Positions 12,610 through 21,627 of a stretch of DNA of 64,000 bases are shown here, piece after piece. How positions within the stretch are numbered: the stretch's first letter is position 1; the number at the start of each line of letters is the position of its first letter. The position numbers and the translations under genes were made by a program. Origin of the DNA: Oxyruncus cristatus (lineage: Eukaryota > Chordata > Aves > Passeriformes > Cotingidae); NCBI GenBank assembly GCA_013399855.1, contig VXAY01004974.1, forward strand, positions 124,001-188,000, read 5' to 3'. The notes beneath the pieces are model-generated. The model did not search any database. It saw only the letters and a list, made by a program, of their open reading frames with translations, and was not told the origin of the DNA.

Positions 12610-14889
12610 AATGTGTAACAAAATAAAGTTTCTAAAAATTGCACTATATATTTTGTAGGTGTTCCATTGAATTAATTGGTGGTGCTATGGTAAAAATTAA
12701 TATCAAAGACATGGTTTATTCTTTCTTAAATACTCCTTTTAACTAATTTCATCAAAGTTAATGTTAGTAGTTAACCATTCTTGTTATTTACCTGGTGGCC
12801 TCTATTGCACCTGGGTTATTAGACTCTAATGTGCACCTAACTCTGTATTGCTAAGAAATATATGTGTATGTATTTTTGGATTTAAAATATGTTTACAGCT
12901 CATAACAGTGATTACTGTAGAACTGTGGGGTCCTGAATACATTCCCAACCTACTCAGGCTTCTGTTCTCTGCTGTAGTTGATGCAAAGCTAATTGATCTA
13001 AGCACCTCAAGCACTCACAGTCCCCTTGGCACTGCACATGACAGGGCTGTCTCCTACCACAAGAGTAGGGCATATGCCGAGGCCTGGAGGGCTAGGAACA
13101 GCAGTAGGTCATGCCCAGACCTCTGCGTTTGCTCCCTGGCACTGGTCTTGAAAACATCGTGGGCTTGTGGTCAGTCATGCCAAAAAAAAAGGGTACAGAG
13201 GTGCTGAGAGGTGCAGAGCTACATTGAGACAGAGTCTGCTGTCCCAGTGAGCTGCATCTCCTCTGTGTTGCCTGTAGCTGGAATAGGTTCCTGGTATAGC
13301 TTTTATGACAGGAACAGCCTGTCCTGCAGTTTGTGCTTACAGATCCTGGGGCTAACAGGGTGTGAGTGCAGAACACCATCCTTGTGCTCAGAGAGATTTG
13401 AAATACATTGATTTTTAAACACTGATTTAACCACTAGGGGTGTGTTTATATTTATATATATTTACTTTAATTTAAAGTGTATATTGGAAAAAGACTTCAC
13501 GAAAACTTTAGCAAGATTTAGGAAATACTGGTGAGCTTAACTGACAGGGGATGATTACTGGCTTTGCACAGACAGGATCTGATAAGTTGCTGTCAAGAGT
13601 TGGGTGTCTAATGTGCTACCTCTAGACACTGAGCTGGCAGTGGTCATGCAGGTGCTAATGGTAGCAGGAGTGAGCTTTTCAGGTATTTTCAGCTGTTTAT
13701 AATGTATTACTGCTCCTCTGTTTTGAACTCCACCAAATCAGGTTTAAGGAATTCACAGTGGCCTGAAATAAAAAGATAAAAATGGAGAGTTCTCAGGCAT
13801 GGTGATGGGAATGTTAAAAATCCACATCCATTCTGTCAAATGAATGACCATCACAGCGAGCAATACTATATGGGGCAGAGAGTGCAGTGAACTCTGCCTC
13901 TTACCCCAGGCCCAAGATTGCAAAATAATCTGCCCAGTTTGTGCCATATTCTGAGGAAATAATTTCAAATGTATTTGCTTCGAGTTCCACACAAGTCAGC
14001 TTCTTATTCATAGTGTGATTTTGAAGAAGTGCTGAGCATTCATATTTCCTACTGAAGTCAACTGAAATTGCAAGTTTTCAGCACATCTTAAAATCAGACC
14101 ATTAACCTTTACTTACCATATAATAGCTCAATTAAAAATCTACCAAGACTTACTTCAGTAGCAAGCCAAGCTCCCATGACTTGCAGACTAGCTATAAAAA
14201 AATCCAGTCCTTTAGTGGTGTTTGGGCTCTGGGGACCATTTAAAACAGTTGCTGTTAGCCCTGCTGTTTAAAACAAAAAAATATCAACTGCAAAGGTACC
14301 TACTTCCCCTTTCCTTTCTTTTCCTTATAAATTTCTGCACTTTTAGAGTGCAGAAAGAACTTTTGCTGTCCTCTTTGTCTTTTTTAATTTTTTTAATCTT
14401 GCACCAAACCTTTCTTTCAAATGACAAATACGTACTTTCCATGCTACCAAAGAAAACATGCTGCCCAGCTCTCAGCAAACCCCACTTCTTGCTAGTCGGA
14501 AAAGCTGCAAAAGAAGAATACTCCTCTGTCCTGAGAGGACACAGGACACGTTACATGACTGCTTGGGAGGTAACTGGTTAACCCTTTCTTCACATGCAGT
14601 GCTGCTGTAAATGAGGTTCTGTCCCTCTTTAATGTAGATATAAACCCAAGTGAAGCACTTGTGGTCTTTTCACATAAGCATTTGATATTAAAGGGGAAGG
14701 TAAAATAAACTTCTGGCAAAGGTGTGCAGGAATTACATAATTTTGGGACTGTATCAAAGCCAGATGAAACCAGATAAAAGATTCATACTGGCTTCTGTGA
14801 ACCTTGGACTGGGTATATAGAAAAGAGATTATTTCAGTGCAATCTCAAGTTAAAACTCATTTATTTTTCTTTATTTTGAGCACACACAC

Positions 14890-14906
14890 TTTTTTTTTTT
14901 TTTTTT
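14890..14906. repeat. Poly-T tract
   Basis: A run of about 16 T follows a short cacacacac stretch inside the PDE11A last intron. It is low-complexity sequence only. Confidence 0.85.
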
Positions 14907-14991
14907 CCATCTTGGCAAAGCACAGTACTGTTGTGGTTTACTCATCTGTAGGAAAAAATAATCTAGCACCAGGGAGATTATTTCAGCTTTG

Positions 14992-15022
14992 TCCAACTTG
15001 TCGTCCAACTTGTCATCCAACC
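14992..15022. repeat. 12-bp tandem repeat, about 2.5 copies
   Basis: tccaacttgtcg, tccaacttgtca and tccaacc occur head to tail. It is a very short minisatellite-like slip in intronic DNA, about 370 bp before the last PDE11A exon. Confidence 0.85.
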
Positions 15023-15392
15023 AGTGGAACTCCTGCTTATAAATGCCAGCAATCAGATAGCCTCAGGCACAGGGATTCCTCAAAAGGACTATCTTTACAG
15101 ATTCCCAGAAAGCTAAAGTAGTTGAGCAGCAACTCTGCCATCTTATGGGAATTTTTTTACATTTTTGATGGTTTACTTAAAGCCTCAGGTGAAATGAGTG
15201 AGATAGATGAAAATATCTCAATGGGAACAATAACCTTTACCTACACAGCTATGTACACCTAGGGGCAAGGAGGGTAGGGGCATGGTGCAGATTAAACTCT
15301 TTTTGTACCCTGTTACTCCATGAACTGTCCATCAAAGGAGTTGATACAGTGTCAATATTTTTTCATTCATCCTCTTTTTAATCTTCTTTCAG

Positions 15393-15554
15393 TGTCTAGT
15401 GAAGCTGAATGTGAAACTGAAGCCTATGCTGGACTCCGTGGCAGTAAATAGAGGTAAATGGGAGGAGCTGCACCAAAAAAGACTTCCTTCTCAGGCGACA
15501 TCCTCAGCCTCCTTTTCCTCTACCTTTACGATGTCTCTCAAAGACATAAATTAA
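15393..15554 (+). CDS. PDE11A: PDE11A terminal coding exon and stop
   Basis: The last PDE11A coding exon has 53 codons plus TAA (15552-15554). It begins CLVKLNVKLKPMLDSVAVNR and goes on GKWEELHQKRL, which aligns with the human C-terminal helix (I recall ALVKVNVKLKPMLDSVATNR and SKWEELHQKRL). After this helix the sequence diverges: the tail is Ser/Thr-rich, ends SLKDIN, and replaces the human ending. The end of the open frame is therefore similar in length but not in sequence. The acceptor AG is at 15391-15392 behind a strong pyrimidine run, and phase 0 matches the previous exon. The tail lies outside the catalytic core, so loss of conservation there is not a sign of a pseudogene. Confidence 0.94.
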   Translation, partial: CLVKLNVKLKPMLDSVAVNRGKWEELHQKRLPSQATSSASFSSTFTMSLKDIN

Positions 15555-16430
15555 GCCTGCAAATATCAGTGTCACTTTACAATAAGAGCTGTCTGAAAGG
15601 TTTTCATAAGCTTAGACCCAATGTTTTTTAGGAAATACTTTTGCAGACATGCTTTTATTGATTGGATATTATCTTGATGGCAGCATAGTTTGCTTTTACT
15701 GGGGGGCTTAGTGGTACTGAAAGGAAGGCCTGCAGTGAGATTGCGCTGGTATCTGGAGAGACACGGAAGACTTAACATAAGAAGCGTTCATTCAGCTCCA
15801 CTACATTTCAGCTGCTGCTGTAAAAATCTGTAAAGATGACAACAGACTGAAATATAAGAACTCACAGCTTAATAAAATTAATAATACAGAGCAGAACTGG
15901 GATGCAAGCTGGCCAATTCATATGCAAGGAGCTGCAGAAAACAGAATACTGTGTAATTACATTGTTGTTTTGCATCTCTTCAGTACATGTTATGAATCAA
16001 TTATGCCTGCTTTTGTGATGTTCCTTTCCTACTCTCCCTCCTCTTTTAAACACGAACATTCTGAAAAGCCTGCTTTGTATTCTAAAGAAGTATTTTTTTA
16101 CAACAAAGCTTCTTAGTGATTGATCAGGGCTTTTAGAATTGCCTACCTTTGCTACATTTAAAAACAAACTTTATTATATCTTTAAAAGCACCAAGCTGTC
16201 CCTTCTTCCCTGAGAAATTCATATTAACAGAGCGGCAGATTTCTCAGCAAGGAGAAGTTTGCACAAGGGCAAAACATTGCATGGAAATTTTAGAGGGTTT
16301 TTTTTTCTTTTAAAAAATGCTTTTTTAACACATTCATATTTTTTTTTAAACTACAGTGTCCCCTAAGGAAAAGATTAATGGGCTTTTATCAAAACAGAGT
16401 ACAAATAAAAGAGGAAATCTGTTGCCTTGT
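15555..16430 (+). other. PDE11A: Putative PDE11A 3' UTR with two AATAAA signals
   Basis: After the PDE11A stop there are AATAAA hexamers at 15871-15876 and 16404-16409. The second is followed by a GT-rich stretch (gttgccttgtgcttcaggtt, from 16421), which fits a cleavage/polyadenylation site better. The first lacks a close GT-rich element. UTR length is inferred only. The open frame at 15922-16116 shows no likeness to any protein. Confidence 0.45.
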
Positions 16431-19400
16431 GCTTCAGGTTTGTATTACATGGAAAAGTGGACCACGGATAAACCTTTCTGGTATAATTTCCAGTTGCAAT
16501 TAATATTTTGAAATGGTGGAGAGGAAGAATATCATCACACTGGACTGACTACCTCTTACTCTCTTGCAGGTCTTTCAGTACAATTTCAGATGCTATTACT
16601 ACAGCTAGCACTGCTCTAGTCAAGGCTCACATGTAGCCATCAGTGGTAAAGGTGTCCATAAAAATGTAATCAAACATGATAGGTCACAAAACCAAACATA
16701 TCTAGTTCTGTGTGATGACCCTGGTATTACCTGAGAGTTGGTCTCTTTTCATTAGTGAATGGATCACTAGTGTAGCAAACCTGTAATCTATGATTTGAGG
16801 GTACTTTCTCTGCTGCATGACCGGACACAAAAGAAGTCATGTTGCAGTGCTAATGAGTGCCCATTCATGGGACAGGAAAAAAGCCTTTGTACTCCATGAA
16901 AAATTGGATTCTAAATATAGGATTGTCTGGCAGCAGAAATTAAAGCTGAATTCAGCTTAGTTTTACACCTGTGCCAAACTCCATTTACTTCAGTGGAATT
17001 ACCTTGAACTGGCACCAACTTAATGGAAATCAGAACCTGGCCCAGCTGACCAGGAGCTAAAAGAGCTTTCCTCCTTTCTAAGGAAAGTGAGTCGTTAGCA
17101 CCTTAGAAAAGCTGACTACATCTGTCTGACAATCAAACAGAAACAACAAATCTGCTGATCACTTCTTTAAGAGAAACACAACAAAAAAACCGCTCTGTGC
17201 TTCTAACCACAGTGTGTAGGACAATAGCTGGAAATTCAGTAGCATTGTGAGCCAATCTGTTAGTGCACAACAGAACGGCATCACTTTCTCTAGCAGAAAG
17301 AAGCAGGGAAGGACCAGAAATGCAGACTGCACAGCAGTGAGTAACATGCACCAAGTGGAAATGTTTCTGCTATTCTTTTACCTCTTCTTTCTTCTCTGAA
17401 TAAAGACAGACACAGCAGCAAGCCATACAAACTTACAATACATACGTTACAGGAGAAACAGATACTAGGAACCACCAGTACTGCTGGCAGGTACACAGAG
17501 ATTTCCTGAATTTTGATACTGCATATTGCTAAGTATAACATAATTTATAATGCATACCCTACAGCCTCCCCGAAGGTTGAGTCTCCCCTCATTTCCTCTC
17601 CTTTTTATTGGCTTCAGTGCACTGTTGCCCATGGCAACACCCACCGGCAGGGATGGGGATTCGGCATCACTGCAAGCTGACACACAGCTGAAGCTCTAAC
17701 AATGTCAACCATCAATCAAGTGACTGTTTGTAATTGCCTCCATCTATTTCTCCTGTCTTTTGGTATCTTTGCCATTGTGGGTCAAAATTCAGAAACTGCT
17801 GACTAATGTTATGGTTCTGCTCCTCCATCACAAGGAAGAAAATGAGAGCACACAGCTCGATCTTATCAAATTGTTCTCAGGCGAAACGAAGTAACCCTGC
17901 TGAAACGGGGGGCCCAGTAGTGCATCTCAGAACAGCATTTGGTCTCTGAAACTAAACAAAGATCTTATACTGGTTTTTTTTAAAACAAAAAATGTTGGAG
18001 AGAAAAAGAAGATTCTTTGTGGAAGCACGCAGTACAGTAAAGAAACGTATTCCCAGCCTAGTATATTTTAAGAAAACACTTTTTAGCTACTGCTCATAAG
18101 CTTTATAGACAGAAATTGTATCTGGTTTTCAGTATTTCCCAGTATTTCAGTCAGTTTTGCCAAACTCTTCCAAGATATGCACAGGAGAGATGACTGTGTA
18201 GATTATTTAATCTCATTCTACTTCTTTTACTTGCTTCCCTGTCTGCTGAACAAGGAGAGATTAAAAAACCTATTGAAATCAGCTTAATTCTGTGAGTGCA
18301 TATAAAACACGGGTCCACAAGAGGTGAGGACAAATTAGAGGGCATGTGGAGAAAACTACTGTTACCCAGGACAGTGCTAGCAAAGTGCTGCTTGGCCTTT
18401 CCCTGCAGATGCCCAACACATCAGCAACAGATAAGGAACCACTTACTTGCTCCAGCAGTTAGTGGAAATTTGGCCTTAAATGAGGCCTCTAGAATTTACA
18501 ATTCCAGTGCTAAAATGTGCTGAGAATGTGGATTATCCATAGGATCACATAGGCTTTATTGCCCCCCAAAGGTGCTTTAAGCTGGTTCAATGGCAATGCC
18601 TTTTTTCTGGGTGTCCTACTGACTTGTGCTAACATCAGCCTGAATTCAGTCAGGTTTTTAGTCCCATGAATTAGAGAGCCAGGCAGCAGCCTTCACTTTT
18701 TCACCAGAAAAAAGCTCAGGAGAAGACCTACATTTTCCTCCCCATCTTCAAAGTTAGTTCAGACCAAACAGTAATTCCACTCAGTATTCCCACCTGTGAG
18801 ACCACTTACCAAAACCAACCTTTCCTTGCAAAAAAAAACTCCCAAAAGAACGAAACAAAGACAGACCTGTCCTAGAATTGCATAGGGTAATCAGGAAGAA
18901 GCCTGACACTCAAATCCTCCTCCATCTTCCCCACCAGTGTGTGGGGAGTCACAAGGGTGGTCTTGTCTCCTGCCCTTCTGCCAAAGCCCCTTACATGTCC
19001 TCAGCAAGGAGGCGAGGATGCCAGCTGGGTACAGCCCCAATTTCTGCATCACTCCTGGGAGATGGCATGGAGCACACAGGCTTTGGTGGAAGAGCTCAGG
19101 AGAGGCTCATATGTACACCCTCCTTGATTAAAGTGCTCCCCTGCAACACGACACTGTGATCCCACCAGAAAACCGAACACTGTTTCAGGCAAGGAGCACA
19201 TGGGTAGAGGCTCTGCTGTGGCTCAGGCAGAAGGGTTTCCCACCTCCCAAGAATGAGATGCCCAAAAGGTGTCTTTGGCCATAGTTCAAGTAGTAAAATC
19301 AGACAATTCCCTCCCAGCCTGGGACCTACAGGCAGTTGAGAACAGCTTCATAACATGATGAAGATGTAGACGTCTGCTTCTGTCAGGATGTGGTTGTGCT

Positions 19401-21180
19401 CCTGCTCCAAAGCAGAGTCTCACAGGGTCAGGCAGCAGTGGCTCCCAGAAGTTTACACTGGATGCCTCATGTGGAGGTGGACACAACTCTCCGTGGAGCC
19501 AACCCTGACTACTTACAGGGCCAGGGTCTTGCCCAGAAGGTCGGTTTTATGTTTTGTAATCACAGAGCAGACAAGGATGTTTCATTTTAGCTCAGGTATT
19601 TCTTCAGATGGTGTCCTTGGTACAGCAGCTGCATTTTTCTGGTCTGGTGACCTTACTAATTGCTCCTTCTTAGAGTGCACTGCAATCTCATAATGTGCCT
19701 GTAGTTACCAACAAAGCCAATACTACTACTCACAAATTATTTTTGAAAACTGCAACCAGCAGTGCCTAAGGTCATTTGTAGTATTTAGATGAAAAATAGG
19801 AGTGTTTCAGTCTTCAGGCCAAGTACTTATCTTCCCTTCATAAAATTAAAACAATTTAGTTACTGATAGGTCACCTATGCATTGAGTGACATTTTAATAC
19901 AGGTCTATTTCAAGGTTATGTAAAATATATTAACAGACACTTCCAATGCTGAGTGTTCTGAGCAAGAAAATGTGAAGCAAGGTTTTCCTTATTGTCTTTG
20001 TCAAAGGATTGAAAGATTTAAAGAGTAAAGTCATGTAAATGGTTTCTAACATAGCAATGAAGTGAGAGGTATAAATCAGCTGAAATGAGATACTCCAGAG
20101 ATTTCCATCACTTGAATGTGCCAGTATTGGAATACATACTGTATATTGCTTGTTACCTTTTCTTTCTTGGATTAATTTGTATTTAATGATGAATTTATAA
20201 GCATGTTGCCATTGCATCTTACTGTTGTATGGGGAATACCATTATAACCCCTGAACCTTTTCCTGTGGGAAACAACTGACACATGCACAGAAGTACCATG
20301 TGTGCATTCTAATGCAAGTGAATCCCACATACTTGCAAAACGTGTAACTTTTTAAAAAGAATTCTGCATCATTTTCCTTTTTTTTTGCATTTTAAGACCA
20401 TTATTGTTTTGCTTAGTAGATCAAACTATGCTCATTCAGCTTTTTAAAGCATGTTTTTGAAATTAACAACTTGGTTTTATTGGTCTCTCTAAAAAAAAAT
20501 AAAACAATTTTAATGGCTTGCTGTGATTTTCTTTTTTTATTATTGCTTTTTTGCTTTGAAACTGCGTTGTTGGGATCAATCAGAGCTGTATCTATTGATT
20601 ACTGAATCACACATACAGAAGGTCCTGGAAACACGTGAGACTGAGGGCCCAGATATGATTTTTGACACACTACCTTCCAAGCAAACCAAACTTCTTCACT
20701 GGGTATGCTTGGCTTCAGTTTGGAATGCCCAGAAACTGAATCTGGACAGTGACTCTTCCAGAGCTGTTCACATGTAATTACACAGATTATACAGTCTGTG
20801 AACTGGATGCATCACTGTTCAGTAGAAATACCATGGGGTAAAAAGTCCCTCCAAAGCACATTTAGATTGTTGAAATAGTTTCAGAAAAGTTGGAAATAAT
20901 TTCTTCTACTTTTTAAAACTGCAGGAAAGCCAGAGGATTGTGCCAAGGTACAAACACACTTCCTGCCTTCCACCAGCCGTAACAAACTGTGGATCTTGAT
21001 GGGCTGTGAGGGGGATGTTTCAGGTTGAAAAAGCCCACGACAGAAATAAAATACTTCCTGCGTTCCTGGACTGCGTGTTTAGCTTAGGGCCCGCTTTTAC
21101 ACCACGTACTGCTTAAGGGAACTATCACAAAACATTTAGAAATACAGTTGATTTTTACTCTTTATTCTTTCCAGCTGCAT
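16431..21180. other. Intergenic spacer between PDE11A and TTC30
   Basis: AT-rich DNA with a MITE-like palindrome at 16950-17043 and otherwise no exon, RNA gene or strong promoter signal that I can see. Open frames are all short (101 codons or fewer) and unlike known proteins. GC rises sharply only after about 21180, at the TTC30 CpG island. Confidence 0.7.
16950..17043. mobile_element. Degenerate palindromic MITE-like element
   Basis: The order of parts is ttcagcttagttttacacct, actccatttacttcagtgga, attacc, ggcaccaact, and atcagaacctggccc at the end. It fits the roughly 90-nt non-autonomous palindrome of reptiles and birds whose consensus has terminal GGCCAGAT/ATCTGGCC, paired TTTACACC boxes and a central ACTTCAATGGAG. 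Arms have many mismatches, so it is old and immobile. Confidence 0.55.
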
Positions 21181-21503
21181 GAGATCCCGAAAGGAGGGGA
21201 AAGTCCCTGTCTAGGCGGCGACTTCGGGAGGCTCAAGCTCTTCGAGCCAGTTTGGAATCTGCCCGGGAGACAGGCGGGGAACACAAGAGGGCGGGCAAAC
21301 GCAGGGGATGTGGTTCCTCTCCCAGGTACCAGCCCCCACCGGCACCAGGGCGGCCGCACAAGCTTGGGCACGCAGCCGCCGCCATCCCCCCGCCGGAGGG
21401 GCGGCCCCAATCCCGGCTCTAATCCCGGTGTCCCGGGCCGTGCTCACACCGCCTCCTCGCACCGCCCGCAACGTGACCGCGGAACCGGCCGCCTCACGGG
21501 GAG

Positions 21504-21511
21504 CACTTCCG
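21504..21511 (-). promoter_or_regulatory. ETS-type site (CACTTCCG)
   Basis: CACTTCCG reads CGGAAGTG on the minus strand, the classic ETS/GABPA core common in CpG-island promoters. CTTCCG recurs at 21550-21555 and 21593-21598 with 44- and 43-nt periods, so the site belongs to a repeated promoter module. Confidence 0.5.
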
Positions 21512-21524
21512 CCCCGACAGCGCC

Positions 21525-21538
21525 GTTGCCATGGCAGC
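21525..21538 (+). promoter_or_regulatory. RFX X-box 1 upstream of TTC30
   Basis: GTTGCCATGGCAGC matches 13 of 14 positions of the palindromic RFX X-box GTTGCCATGGCAAC. It starts 103 nt before the TTC30 start codon. RFX factors drive intraflagellar transport genes from X-boxes close to the gene start, so site, position and target gene agree. Confidence 0.85.
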
Positions 21539-21568
21539 GGGGACGCCAGCTTCCGGCCCGGTGGTGCC

Positions 21569-21582
21569 GTTGCCATGGCAGC
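21569..21582 (+). promoter_or_regulatory. RFX X-box 2 upstream of TTC30
   Basis: A second identical GTTGCCATGGCAGC lies exactly 44 nt after the first and starts 59 nt before the start codon. The two copies sit in a duplicated module with a CTTCCG element 19 nt upstream of each. Together they suggest cooperative RFX control of a ciliary gene. Confidence 0.85.
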
Positions 21583-21627
21583 GAAGGCCCCGCTTCCGCC
21601 CGCGCCGCGGCGGTGCCGGTGCCGGCC

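Larger units (their letters stand above)
1676..15392 (+). other. PDE11A: PDE11A last intron (13.7 kb)
   Basis: Long final intron with donor GTAATT at 1676 and acceptor AG at 15391-15392 after a strong polypyrimidine run (tcctctttttaatcttctttc). It contains a CR1 fragment near 2248-2470, an A/C-rich simple repeat at 7413-7472, a SOX-like palindrome at 8263-8281, a possible degenerate MITE near 10418-10502, a 5S-derived element near 10666, a 24-bp direct repeat at 12549-12609, a T16 run near 14890 and a 12-bp tandem repeat near 15000. None of its open frames (all 119 codons or fewer) resembles a known protein to me. Confidence 0.88.

Noticed and set aside
13431..13446. CTCF-like ccactaggggtgtg
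   Set aside because: It lacks the GGC part of the core; too weak to call.
21148..21627. 160-codon N-terminal extension of the TTC30 open frame
   Set aside because: It is proline/arginine-rich CpG-island sequence with no TTC30 likeness and covers the X-boxes. Family homology and a strong Kozak ATG begin at 21628.
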